Shown here in pieces: positions 46,609 to 55,077 of a stretch of DNA of 64,000 bases. The position numbers and the translations under genes were made by a program. The stretch lies in the NCBI GenBank assembly GCA_963840725.1, contig CAWIZY010000009.1:124001-188000 (forward strand), in the 5' to 3' direction. The notes under the pieces were generated by a model. The model ran no database searches. It saw only the letters and a list, made by a program, of their open reading frames with translations, and was not told the DNA's origin. The stretch comes from CAVWDU01 sp963840725. GTDB lineage: Bacteria; Pseudomonadota; Gammaproteobacteria; Pseudomonadales; Halieaceae. Every line of letters starts with the position of its first letter. Position 1 is the first letter of the stretch.

Positions 46609-46826
46609 TTTTTAGGAGCATTTTTAGGAGGACAGCCATGTGTATAGGCATATTGTTCGTAGGGTATTTTTGGAGGACAGCCATCGATATTTTTATTAGC
46701 ACAGCCAGGATTTTTTGCGGGGACAGCCATCCTTCCTAGGAGCATTTTTAGGAGGAGAACCATGGGAATTTTTGGAGGGACAGCCATGGGCACAAGCGTA
46801 TCTAGTTCTTCGGAGGACAGCCATGG
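46609..46826 (+). repeat. Tandem degenerate array of Shine-Dalgarno/ATG-like units ending in the tatA start
   Basis: About six units of the form TTTTT(A/G)GGAGGACAGCCATSG lie at 46621-46640, 46667-46684, 46690-46709 (degenerate), 46711-46732, 46745-46766 and 46768-46790. A seventh, CGGAGGACAGCCATGGG at 46811-46827, is the actual ribosome-binding site and start codon of tatA. Spacing is irregular (about 23-46 bp). The core GGACAGCCA is one base from the GGACACCCA core of the other four arrays. Confidence 0.8.
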
Positions 46827-47023
46827 GTATAGCCGGTATAAGCATATGGCAGCTGTTAATTCTGCTGCTGATCGTGCTTCTGCTTTTCGGTAGCAAGCGG
46901 CTGGGTACTCTGGGTGGTGATCTGGGGCGAGCCATTTCCGGCTTTCGCAAGGCGGTGAGTGATCCGACTACGGACGATCACAGGGACAATGAGCCAGTGG
47001 CGAGACCTGCTGACAGGCGCTAG
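46823..47023 (+). CDS. tatA: TatA/E-family twin-arginine translocase subunit
   Basis: The 66-residue product starts MGIAGISIWQLLILLLIVLL, with one membrane helix, a short LLFGSKRL hinge, the conserved FG, an amphipathic helix (RLGTLGGDLGRAISGFRKAV) and a charged tail. That is the full TatA layout. TatA oligomers form the protein-conducting element for folded Tat substrates. No tatB or tatC is adjacent, so this is a stand-alone or additional TatA. Its neighbour is a Tat substrate, PhoX. The start codon sits in the last unit of the repeat array. Confidence 0.93.
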   Translation: MGIAGISIWQLLILLLIVLLLFGSKRLGTLGGDLGRAISGFRKAVSDPTTDDHRDNEPVARPADRR

Positions 47024-47612
47024 TCATTAGTCCGCCCTACGTTGTTCATCGACTAGGTCCAGGGCGTTAGCTGAGTAATTCGAATAGTTCGCGGTGTGGT
47101 GCTTTATGTGATTAGTTGGAACACAGCAGCACCACGCCTCGTTGCCAGTTTACGTGGTCTACTTGGCGAGAAGGAGCTGCGTGTCGTGATGCGTTACGGC
47201 GCTTCCGTTAGGTCTATCTGGCAGCGAGTGTGTGGGCACAACCCGGCCGGAATCGGGTCAGTGTTTTTTTGCGACAGTTTTGATCGTGGCTTGGTCGAGA
47301 CCTGCTAGGCTTTCAGCGGGGTGACAGTAATCAACGGATCCACCCGGGACATCGGCGTTACGAGCGATCATACGAACCAGGCCCTCTGGCGGATACCGTC
47401 CACACGGTGTTGAACGGTCTTTACCCTGGATCCGGCCGGCAGTCGAGCGATTGGTTTATACTATTCGCCCAAGGTCCCGATTATTTTGAGCGGGACCTGC
47501 TGAACTGTGGCAGTTCATTGCGTCACTTTCTGTGCGTGCACGCGATGAGGTATGCACGTGCTGACTGATGGCTCACTGTCTCACCCTCTGCGAAAATACA
47601 GGGGTAATGTTT
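47024..47612. other. Gene-free stretch
   Basis: No supported gene. A 70-codon GTG frame at 47096-47308 has no ribosome-binding site and no family resemblance. No repeat array or terminator was recognised. Confidence 0.4.
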
Positions 47613-48056
47613 ATGAACTGGTTGGTTTACCTGTCAGGGGAGATTCACTCCGACTGGCGAGAGCAGATTATCTCCGCCTGCACTGACCTGGACCTGCCGG
47701 TGCAGTTCGTTTCGCCGGTAACGGACCATGCGGCAAGCGACGCGGCGGGCGATGTCCTGGGCGAAGAGGCATCGAGCTTCTGGCGAGACCACAAGTCGTC
47801 GAAGGTTAACGCGATTAGAACCAAGACGCTGCTGGAGAAGTGCGACCTTGCGGTGATTCGCTTCGGTGACAAGTACAAGCAATGGAATGCGGCATTTGAC
47901 GCGGGATATTGCGCTGCCCTCGGCAAACCCTACATCACGCTGCACGACGTGGGCATTGTCCATCCTCTGAAAGAGGTGGATGCGGCGGCGATGGCCTGGG
48001 CGGTGGAGCCTGCACAGGTAGTGGAGATTCTGCGGTACGTAGTTAATGTCAAGTAG
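47613..48056 (+). CDS. YtoQ-family protein (nucleoside-deoxyribosyltransferase-like fold)
   Basis: Starting at ATG 47613 (AGGGG nine bases before it; an ATG six bases upstream is equally open) the 147-residue product reads MNWLVYLSGEIHSDWREQII, the typical YtoQ start. It continues VQFVSPVTDHAASDAAGD, NAIRTKTLLEKCDLAVIRFG, KYKQWNAAFDAGYCAALGKP and YITLHDVGIVHPLKEVDAAA. The fold with DAG(Y/F)CAALGKP resembles nucleoside 2-deoxyribosyltransferases, but the function is not established. It is 20 bp upstream of the oxygenase-like gene, so they may be co-transcribed. Confidence 0.9.
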   Translation: MNWLVYLSGEIHSDWREQIISACTDLDLPVQFVSPVTDHAASDAAGDVLGEEASSFWRDHKSSKVNAIRTKTLLEKCDLAVIRFGDKYKQWNAAFDAGYCAALGKPYITLHDVGIVHPLKEVDAAAMAWAVEPAQVVEILRYVVNVK

Positions 48057-48076
48057 TATGGAAGTCGGGGGCGAAA

Positions 48077-49090
48077 ATGAGCAACGCGTACATTAACATG
48101 GAGCCATTCCTAGGTGTGGCGGAGGCAGAACGCATGCTGCGCATTGCGGAATCCTTTGGCAGCTTCGGCACCTACTCCGAGGAGGGTACCAGCGAGGGGC
48201 TGGGCGAGTCTCTGCCGCAGCGTTTCGACGCCGCATTAAATTACCTCGAGCATGGCCTGGACGGGGCCGGTAATGAGGACGATCAGGATACCGCGGTAAG
48301 CCGAACTAACTATTTTCGCGAAACCTATGCTTACGGAGACGAAAAGCGGGTTGATGGTATCGAACCCTTTATGGAGCATCCGCAGATGCAGGCCGCTGCG
48401 CGCGAGATCTCCGGGTGCGGGATCGTGGTACCCGCCATCGTGTACGCCAACCTGCTGGTGCCGGGGCAGGAACTGGCGATTCATACTGACGTGCCCGAGT
48501 TTCGCGGCGCCAACCGGATGAATATGCCGCAATGGCTGCTCGTGTGCATGCTGCATTCGGGACTGTTCGAACGTTGGCGCGTACCCATCCTCACCTGCGT
48601 GTCTTGGTTCGGCGCGGCCGGAGGTGGGGCTTTCACATTCTTTCCCGACGGCGCGCAGGGCGCGCGGCAGTCGATCCTGGCCAGGCACAACTCTGCGATC
48701 CTCGTGGATACCGACAGGGTGTTTCACGGCGTCGAGCGGGTGGCGCAGCGCCAGCCTGATATCCCCGTTATTCAGCCAGGCACCCGGCTGCATTTCCTCG
48801 GAGGCGAGGGCTGGGAATTGCGCAGCGCCGGTGGGGCGCAGGCAAACTACCAGTGGCGCGATATTCGCTACTCCATCTCGTGGAAAGGCTATTGTTTTAC
48901 CAACGAGGCCGGGTGCCGCACGTGGCAGGAACATTCGGACGATATCTCCCTGGAGCAGATTCTGGATATTTTCGAGCACGATCTTCAGGCGCGTGGGCTC
49001 ATTGGCGCCAATCGTCCGGGGCCTGACGAATTCGCCCTGCAGATGGTTCAGACCTATATCCGCTTCCCTGGGGCTGCCGTTGCCACCTGA
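48077..49090 (+). CDS. Putative 2-oxoglutarate/Fe(II)-dependent oxygenase
   Basis: The 337-residue protein has a likely facial triad: HTD in ELAIHTDVPEF (about residue 135) and the distal His in DRVFHGVERV (about 215). The expected hydrophobic strands of a jelly-roll lie around them (VSWFGAAGGGAFTFFPDG, SAILVDTDRVFHG, LHFLGGEGWELR). Total length and motif spacing (about 80 residues) fit the 2OG-Fe(II) superfamily, but no named family was recognised. It follows the YtoQ-like gene closely. The first unit of a repeat array begins 40 bp after its stop. Substrate unknown. Confidence 0.65.
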   Translation: MSNAYINMEPFLGVAEAERMLRIAESFGSFGTYSEEGTSEGLGESLPQRFDAALNYLEHGLDGAGNEDDQDTAVSRTNYFRETYAYGDEKRVDGIEPFMEHPQMQAAAREISGCGIVVPAIVYANLLVPGQELAIHTDVPEFRGANRMNMPQWLLVCMLHSGLFERWRVPILTCVSWFGAAGGGAFTFFPDGAQGARQSILARHNSAILVDTDRVFHGVERVAQRQPDIPVIQPGTRLHFLGGEGWELRSAGGAQANYQWRDIRYSISWKGYCFTNEAGCRTWQEHSDDISLEQILDIFEHDLQARGLIGANRPGPDEFALQMVQTYIRFPGAAVAT

Positions 49091-49130
49091 TTGGTTAACC
49101 TGTACATGGAGAGTTATTGAATGACTCAAT

Positions 49131-49221
49131 AACTGCTCTGGACACCCACGTATCGTACTAACTAACTGCTCTGGAGACCACCTGTCGTACGACAACTGCT
49201 CTGGACACCCACCTAGCGTAC
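49131..49221 (+). repeat. Three-unit direct repeat upstream of the RAYT gene
   Basis: Units of 27-28 bp, AACTGCTCTGGACACCCAC followed by STAKCGTAC, start at 49131, 49164 and 49194. The middle one is changed to CTGGAGACCACCTG. The GGACACCCAC core links this array with those at 51.8, 57.7 and 58.2 kb. It lies 82 bp before the transposase start. Confidence 0.85.
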
Positions 49222-49302
49222 CATCACTTTCAACCAATTCGATGACATCACCAAAGTTGGCGCCTATCCTGCACGCAGGAAAGAAGCTGCCAGGATCTGA
49301 AA

Positions 49303-50325
49303 ATGACACTCCCGCGCCGCGCGCAAGTGGCATTAAGCTGCACTCCGTATTATCACTGCGTCGCTCGCTGCGTACGCCGGGCATTTCTTTGCGGTAAAGA
49401 CGCGTATACCGGAAAGAATTTCGATCATCGTAAACAATGGTTGCTCGACCGGGTCGCTGCACAGGCGGAAGTGTTCGCGGTCGAAATCTGCGCCTATGCT
49501 GTTATGAGTAACCACTATCACCTTGTCGTTCGCATCAATGAATCGCTGGCTCAGTCCTGGTCGGACGAGGAGGTGATACGCCGCTGGACGTTGTTGTTCA
49601 AGGGACCAATCGTGATTCAGCAGTGGCAGGTAGGCGATGAACTGTCTTCCGCTCAGAATAAAACAGTTGCAGAGATCGCAGCTGTGTGGCGCCGACGCCT
49701 GTCGGATATCAGCTGGTACATGCGCTGCTTGAACGAGTACATTGCGCGCCGGGCCAATGCGGAAGACGACTGTACCGGGCGTTTCTGGGAGGGGCGATTC
49801 AAGAGCCAGGCTTTGCTGGACCAAGCCTCTCTGCTTGCCTGCATGGCCTATGTTGACCTGAATCCGGTGCGGGCGGGCGTGGCGATGTCATTGGCGGATT
49901 CTGACTTCACGTCTGCGCAACAGCGACTGCGGCAGGCGCGAGCGAGGGCGCCGTCTGCGGCAATAGCGGGTGACCGGACAGTCACGGATCAAGTGCTCCC
50001 ACTCGCACCCTTTGCGGGGGCGCCGTGTACGTCCAATTTTAGTTCGGCAGAGCTGCCGATCCGCCTGCACGACTACCTGACGCTTGTTGAGGAGACGGGT
50101 CGAGTCGCGAGACCGGGGAAAGGGGGCGTAATTGCCCCGGCGGCACTACCGGCACTTTCTCAACTATCGCTGTCGATCGAGCAGTGGCAGTTGCTGGCAT
50201 TGAAGACCCAGAGTCACGCTTTGCGGGCGATCGGCAGTCTGGATCGCTTGCGTGATTTCTGCAACCAAACGGGTCGAGTTCGACTGCCGGCTTCAGCCAT
50301 ATTAAAGCAAGCCTACGACCGATAG
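49303..50325 (+). CDS. REP-associated tyrosine transposase (RAYT, Y1/IS200-like HUH)
   Basis: The 340-residue protein has the HUH motif HYHLVV (residues 70-75, in VMSNHYHLVVRINE). It also has NEYIARRANAEDDCTGRFWE and RFKSQALLDQASLLACMAYV, ending in the RAYT hallmark AYVDLNPVRAG. The nucleophilic Tyr is probably residue 183. Unlike insertion-sequence TnpA it is longer and has no accessory tnpB, as is typical of domesticated RAYTs that act on REP-like repeats. AGGA precedes the ATG. The three-unit repeat directly upstream, and four more arrays with the same core within about 9 kb, are candidate substrates. Confidence 0.93.
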   Translation: MTLPRRAQVALSCTPYYHCVARCVRRAFLCGKDAYTGKNFDHRKQWLLDRVAAQAEVFAVEICAYAVMSNHYHLVVRINESLAQSWSDEEVIRRWTLLFKGPIVIQQWQVGDELSSAQNKTVAEIAAVWRRRLSDISWYMRCLNEYIARRANAEDDCTGRFWEGRFKSQALLDQASLLACMAYVDLNPVRAGVAMSLADSDFTSAQQRLRQARARAPSAAIAGDRTVTDQVLPLAPFAGAPCTSNFSSAELPIRLHDYLTLVEETGRVARPGKGGVIAPAALPALSQLSLSIEQWQLLALKTQSHALRAIGSLDRLRDFCNQTGRVRLPASAILKQAYDR

Positions 50326-50603
50326 CCCCACAGGAAAATCCCGGAGTTTCGGCGATGCCGATGCATTAGTTCGCCGTTCGGTGTGCTTGCCTGCCAGATC
50401 ACATTGGTATGAGCGGGATGAGTTTCCCAACACTACCGATTTAAGGAGCGTTCTTTCTAATTCGATCAGCGCATATATCAAAGTCGATGCCGCGAGTACA
50501 CGTCGTGGAAAAATTCATTATCAACTTCTCTCGGCATATCATCTGTTACTTGTAACTCTACAATGCCTCGCGCTTGTATCGGATAGGCCAGTTTCCAAGC
50601 ACT
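50326..50603. other. Gene-free AT-richer stretch between the RAYT gene and the IS5 element
   Basis: The composition falls below that of the surroundings, especially 50430-50600. A 74-codon frame on the plus strand lacks a ribosome-binding site and any family resemblance. Nothing else is seen. Confidence 0.4.
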
Positions 50604-51764
50604 AGGGCATCTCTGAAAAACGAACCAATAATGGCAAAATAGAGTTTTCCATCCACGGGATCAAGTCATGAGCCAACTGACCTTTGCCGAAGCCAAATAT
50701 GAAGGTAAGAAACGCTAGACCCGTCGAGAGAAGTTTCTGGAACGTATGGATGCGCTCATCCCGTGGGAAAAGCTGGAGCGTCAGTTAGCCAAGAAGTACT
50801 CCAAAGGCAAAATAGGACGCAAGCCATATCCTCTGCCTCGTCATGCTGCGCATCCATGTCATGCAGTTACTCTACAATCTAAGCGACCCCGCCATGGAAG
50901 ATGCGCTCTACGAGATTGAGTCTATGCGCCGTTTTGCCAGCCTGCGCCTGTCGGACAATTTGCCCGATGAAACCACGATTCTGAATTTTCGTCATTTCAT
51001 CGAACGACACAAATTCGGTCAGCGCCTCTTCGACACTATCTAATCTCACCTGGCCTCACAGGGTATACAGATCAAGGGCGGAAGCATCGTTCGACGCAAC
51101 GATTATTGCGGCGCCATCATCGACCAAGAACCAGAAAGGTGAGCGCGACCCCGAGATGCACCAGGTCAAGAAGGGTAACGAATGGCACTTTGGTATGAAG
51201 ATGCATATCGCCGTGGATGCTTCTTTGGGGCTTATTCACAGCCTGACAACAACACCAGCCCATGTGCACGACATTACTCAGGTCGATCAGTTGCTACATG
51301 GGGAAGAGAAGCGGGTCTGGGGTGACGCCGGTTACCAGGGCATTGAAAAGCGGCCAGAACATGCGGGTCGAGAGGTTGACTGGTTTATCGCGATGCGTCC
51401 TGGAAAGCGAGCACAGCTCGCGGCTTCCGACCCGTGGTCACAGATAGAGAGATCGAAAGCCAGTGTCAGGGCAAAAGTGGAGCACTGCTTCCACCGGATC
51501 AAGCGTCAATTCGGTTACAACAAGGTTCGCTATCGCGGCCTGCGAAAGAACACCAACCGGTTGTACCTGCTGGCTGGCTTTACCAATCTACTACGGGCGC
51601 AGCCGTATTTGGCAACGTAGCGGGATTAGTGCGCCTGGAGTCGGCTGAAAGGCTGATTCCAGGCGGGGAAATGGATAAAACTCGGGGGCCAACAGCCCCC
51701 AAATGCCGGAAACAGCTGCGGTGTTGAATAGTTGCGCTAATTCGCGAGTTATTCAGAGTGCCCT
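50604..51764 (+). mobile_element. Degenerate IS5-family insertion sequence
   Basis: The ends are inverted repeats: GGGCATCTCTGAAAAAC on the left (50605-50621) and its imperfect complement GTTATTCAGAGTGCCC on the right (51748-51763). CTA-type target bases flank both sides (CTAG at 50602-50605 and at 51763-51766), consistent with IS5-family YTAR targets. The length of about 1160 bp is that of a complete IS5 element. The right end abuts a large repeat array. Confidence 0.85.
50668..51620 (+). pseudogene. Transposase of the IS5 element, inactivated
   Basis: The protein text starts MSQLTFAEAKYEGKKR, then hits TAG at about 50716. It continues TRREKFLERMDALIPWEKLE, changes frame near 50836 to MLRIHVMQLLYNLSDPAMED and stops at TAA 51041-51043. 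It changes frame again near 51092 to DATIIAAPSSTKNQKGERD and runs to ATAYLAT-like C-terminal text ending at 51620. DDE residues would be in DATIIAAP, GDAGYQG and VEHCFHRIK. There are two stops and two frame changes, so it is inactive. Confidence 0.88.
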
Positions 51765-51769
51765 AGAAG

Positions 51770-52210
51770 TGGATGTCTCGTCGAACTCGCCGTTGGAGTA
51801 GAGTGGGTGTCCCGGTCTATCCGGTCTGTCTCCGAGTGGGTGTCTTGGTCTATCGTCTGCTGGTCTATCTCTGTCAGGACCATCGGAGGTGCTAGACTCC
51901 CAACAATAAATGTGGATTTCGCGTCGAAGTCGTCGTTCGAGTAGAGTGGGTGTCCCGTCAGGATCGTCAGGACTTCGTTAGGACGCATAGAAGTTGATGT
52001 CACGTCGAAGTTCCTCGTCGAATTCGTCGTCGGAGTAGAATGGGTGTCCCGTCAGGACCTAGTCGTCGGAGTAGAATGGGGGTCCCGTCAGGACCCCGTC
52101 AGGACCTCGAGTAGAATGGGTGTCCCGTCAGGACCTCCGTCAGGACCCTCGGAATTCGGTCGAATGGGTGTCCCTCAGGACCTCCCGTCAGGACCTCCTT
52201 CAGGACCGGA
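51770..52210 (+). repeat. Large irregular repeat array (GAGTAGAATGGGTGTCCC / GTCAGGACC)
   Basis: Seven copies of GA(G/A)TGGGTGTCCC (one GGGGGTCCC, one ending CTT) lie at 51801, 51834, 51944, 52038, 52074, 52114 and 52162. They are interleaved with about ten copies of GTCAGGACC. The best unit is TCGTCGGAGTAGAATGGG followed by TGTCCCGTCAGGACC. It starts six bases after the IS5 right end and ends about 55 bp before the VOC gene. The reverse of the core is GGACACCCAYTC. Confidence 0.88.
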
Positions 52211-52265
52211 CCGCCGTCAGCACCCGTGGCGGGCTGCACGCTGTCATTTACGCGCGGGGATTGAT

Positions 52266-52907
52266 ATGCAGGTTAGCGATAGAATCAGCCGGATCGACCA
52301 CCTTGTTTACGCAACTGTCGATCTCGAAAGAGGCTGTGACGCCATCGAGGCGCTGCTCGATGTGCGACCGGTCACGGGTGGGCGTCACCCTGATTGGGGG
52401 ACCCACAATGCGCTCTTGGGGCTGGGTGAAGCCTGCTACCTCGAAGTGATCGCCCCCGATCCTGCGGTAACACACCCCAGGCGCACATTTCCGCTGGGTA
52501 ACGGCAAATCCTCCGGGGGAGGCCTGGTGACCTGGGTACTGCAAACAGGCCGGATTGAACGGCTGGCATCCGAGGCTCGGGCTGCCGGCGTGCCGATCGG
52601 CGCAGTTTACCCCGGCAGTCGTCGGCAGTCGGATGGCACCCTACTCGCCTGGCAACTGACCGATCCGGCCGCCATGCCGCTGGGCGGCGCTGTACCCTTC
52701 CTGATTGACTGGGGCGAAACGCCTCATCCGGCGACTGTGCTACCGGCGGGCGGTACGTTGAGTGGGCTACGGATCGAACATCCGCAGCCAGAGGCAGTGC
52801 GTCAAGCGCTGTCAGTGCTCGGGGTAGACTTGCCTGTCAGCCACGGCTCGCACGTCGCGCTGAATGCGGAGATCAACACGCCCCTGGGCACTGTGTTGCT
52901 ATATTGA
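52266..52907 (+). CDS. VOC-superfamily protein (glyoxalase-like, PF13468 type)
   Basis: ATG 52266 with GCGGGGA upstream gives 213 residues; an upstream extension of the frame runs through the repeat array and was rejected. The start RISRIDHLVYATVDLERGCD and the body HPDWGTHNALLGLGEACYLE are typical of the glyoxalase-like family with a single long VOC unit. LSGLRIEHPQPEAVRQALSV forms the second half. Enzymatic role unknown. Its promoter region is the repeat array itself or the short gap after it. Confidence 0.88.
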   Translation: MQVSDRISRIDHLVYATVDLERGCDAIEALLDVRPVTGGRHPDWGTHNALLGLGEACYLEVIAPDPAVTHPRRTFPLGNGKSSGGGLVTWVLQTGRIERLASEARAAGVPIGAVYPGSRRQSDGTLLAWQLTDPAAMPLGGAVPFLIDWGETPHPATVLPAGGTLSGLRIEHPQPEAVRQALSVLGVDLPVSHGSHVALNAEINTPLGTVLLY

Positions 52908-53239
52908 GCGTCAAAATTTGAATAATGCGGCTGCACGTAGAGCCGGAGTCAGCGGTCGACACTTGCCGTGATACGGTCGTCAGGCTCGTCAACGAAGGCG
53001 CATGAACGGGCAAGCTATTCAATGTGTTTGAGGCGATCCGCTGGCGCTCGATAGAATGGCGATGCAGTTGCGCCGTCTACTTTTGAAATCGTTGCACAGT
53101 TGCAACTGAGGGCCCGGATTTTGAAACATTACTAGCCGGGTACCGGGCCGTTCCGCATGGCGGCTTCGACGAATTCTGCCTGACTGCGTCCTCGACCGCC
53201 CGGACCGCACGTCAGCCATCGCTAGCAAGGAGCACAAGC
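52908..53239. other. Gene-free stretch with a 12-bp palindrome
   Basis: No gene. CAGTTGCAACTG at 53097-53108 is a perfect palindrome and shares AGTTGCA with the HxlR-type operator at 55279. It lies about 130 bp before the serine-hydrolase start. AGCAAGGAGCACAAGC before 53240 supplies a good ribosome-binding site. Confidence 0.4.
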
Positions 53240-54469
53240 ATGAAATACCTGCGTCCAGTTCTGTTACACGTGGGGGTCATCGGTATCTGGGGCGCTGTTT
53301 GCCTGGTACTCGGTCTGCGCGGCTGGTGGGTGCAGCCCGTTGCTCCCGCCGGAAACACGCAGGTATTCGCCGACTGGGCGGCCACGCGCCTGGCGCAGGA
53401 CAATCCTGGCAGCTATGCCATGAGCCTGGTTGCGGATGGTGAGTTGTATCGCTACGAGTTCGGTGGAGCACGGGCAGTGGATGCTGATACGCTGTTCCCG
53501 ACGGCATCCTTCAGCAAGTGGATCACGGCACTGACGGTCCTGTCCCTGGCGCGGGAGGACCGCATCGATCTGGACGCTCCGGTAGAGGATACACTGACCC
53601 GCTGGCAACTACCGGCCTCCGACTTCGATAACCTCGGTGTTACCCCGAGAAGGCTGCTCAGCCATACCGCTGGCTTGACCGACGGCCTGGGGTACGGTGA
53701 CTACCTGCCGGAGGAGAGCCTGCCCGGCCTGGTGGCGGAACTCGAAAACCCGCGCGCCAGCGATGGCAGTGCAGACATCCGATTAGGCATCGAGCCGGGC
53801 AGCGAATTCCGTTACTCCGGGGGCGGCTACCTGGTACTGGAACTGCTTGTGGAAGAGGTTACGGGCAAGCCTTTTGCAGAGGTGGTTAGGGAGCGCATTC
53901 TGGAACCCCTGAACATGCAGCGTTCTACTTATACACCGCTGGACGAGGACACCAACGCGAGCCCGATATTTCGCGCGGATGGGACCACTGCGCCGCGCTA
54001 CCGCTATGCGTCATCGGCGGCGACCGGTTTTGCCAGTACCGCGGCGGATCTCACGCGGCTGGCGATTGCGATACTCGAACCACCAGCAGATTCACCTGTG
54101 CACGAGAAGACCCTACGCAAGATGCGGCAGCCCGAGGCCAGCGCTTACGGTGCGCCCATATGGGGCCTCGGCACGATGTTGTACGCACCGGCGGGAGACG
54201 GTGACTATGTGTTCGGACACGACGGCAGGAATGATCCCGCGATTAGCGCAGCGGTCAGGCTGTCACCCCATACGCGGGACGCCATTGTGGTGTTGGCCTC
54301 CGGTGTACCGGGGCTGGCCACTCACATCGCCGCGGAGTGGACACTGTGGCAAACCGGTTCACCCGATGTGTTCTCCGTTGAACGAGCGATCAGCAGTGCC
54401 TTTCTACCCTGGTTGATCGGTTCAGTCGTGATTGTCCTGTTGTTCTGGATCTGGCGATCGAGGCGTTGA
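53240..54469 (+). CDS. Serine hydrolase (beta-lactamase/PBP fold) with N- and C-terminal membrane helices
   Basis: The 409-residue protein has an N-terminal hydrophobic helix (LLHVGVIGIWGAVCLVLGLR), the active-site SxxK in TASFSKWITA (about residue 93), YSG in FRYSGGGYLVLE and a late GHDGRN in place of KTG. A C-terminal helix (LPWLIGSVVIVLLFWIW) anchors it with the catalytic domain outside. Family members are esterases, amidases or peptidases. AAGGAGCA precedes the ATG by 8 bases. It stands alone, 111 bp before the HxlR gene. Confidence 0.92.
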   Translation: MKYLRPVLLHVGVIGIWGAVCLVLGLRGWWVQPVAPAGNTQVFADWAATRLAQDNPGSYAMSLVADGELYRYEFGGARAVDADTLFPTASFSKWITALTVLSLAREDRIDLDAPVEDTLTRWQLPASDFDNLGVTPRRLLSHTAGLTDGLGYGDYLPEESLPGLVAELENPRASDGSADIRLGIEPGSEFRYSGGGYLVLELLVEEVTGKPFAEVVRERILEPLNMQRSTYTPLDEDTNASPIFRADGTTAPRYRYASSAATGFASTAADLTRLAIAILEPPADSPVHEKTLRKMRQPEASAYGAPIWGLGTMLYAPAGDGDYVFGHDGRNDPAISAAVRLSPHTRDAIVVLASGVPGLATHIAAEWTLWQTGSPDVFSVERAISSAFLPWLIGSVVIVLLFWIWRSRR

Positions 54470-54580
54470 TGTCCTGGCATTGGTCGTACTAGCTTCGATC
54501 GAATCGGAGCGCTCGGTTTTAAAAAGCAACCGAGGCCGCTAGAATTGGGCAACTGCATCAGGCTATGAATACCTTTTCTA

Positions 54581-55066
54581 ATGACTAAGAAACACGTCCA
54601 GACCTGCCCTATCGCAGGGTTTCTCAACATCTTTGGAGACGCCTGGTCCCTGCTGATCGTCCGGGAAGCCCTCTACGGCGCAACCCGCTTCGGTGAGTTC
54701 TTGCGCCATACCGGTATTGCCAGGAATATTCTGACCGATCGCCTCGTGATGCTGGTCGACGCCGGCATACTGATGCGCGTGAATATAGGCGAGCGTGGCG
54801 CCCGCTACGAATACCATCTTACCGACAGGGGTGAGTCGTTGCTGCCGGCCATCGTCGCCATCAGTCAGTGGTCCAACGAGCAGGTATTTGGATCAGGCCA
54901 TGAAGCGGTCGATCTTTGCGAGCGGTCGTCGGGGAAAAAACTGCTCAAGTTGCTGCCGCGTGACCGGTACGGCAATATTCTGAATGTCACCGATATAATC
55001 GCCCGGGCGGGGCCCGGCGCCAGCACTGCAGCCAAGGCGCGCCTGCGCGCAATATCCGAGGGCTAG
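54581..55066 (+). CDS. HxlR-family transcriptional regulator
   Basis: The 161-residue winged-helix protein has the HxlR signature: a Cys near the N-terminus (TCPIAGFLNIFGDAWSLLIV), then REALYGATRFGEFLRHTGIA, RNILTDRLVMLVDAGIL and YEYHLTDRGESLLP. The single Cys (about residue 9) in this position is the redox or electrophile sensor in many HxlR members. A perfect dyad overlapping a promoter lies between this gene and the SDR downstream, so the SDR operon is the likely target. No good Shine-Dalgarno is seen. Confidence 0.93.
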   Translation: MTKKHVQTCPIAGFLNIFGDAWSLLIVREALYGATRFGEFLRHTGIARNILTDRLVMLVDAGILMRVNIGERGARYEYHLTDRGESLLPAIVAISQWSNEQVFGSGHEAVDLCERSSGKKLLKLLPRDRYGNILNVTDIIARAGPGASTAAKARLRAISEG

Positions 55067-55077
55067 CAGTCCGTCGG
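55061..55077 (+). repeat. Stop-codon-associated 17-mer, copy 1
   Basis: GGCTAGCAGTCCGTCGG spans the TAG stop of the HxlR gene. The same word with one change spans the stop of the SDR gene (56174-56190), and a weaker form spans the stop of the isomerase gene (56869-56885). Confidence 0.6.

Noticed and set aside
47096..47308. 70-codon GTG frame after tatA
   Set aside because: No ribosome-binding site and no family resemblance; treated as chance.
50381..50605. 74-codon frame before the IS5 element
   Set aside because: AT-richer background, no ribosome-binding site and no resemblance to known proteins.
52044..52265. N-terminal extension of the VOC protein through the repeat array
   Set aside because: It translates repeats into a Gly/Pro/Ser-rich text. 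The conserved domain begins at the ATG 52266 with its own ribosome-binding site.
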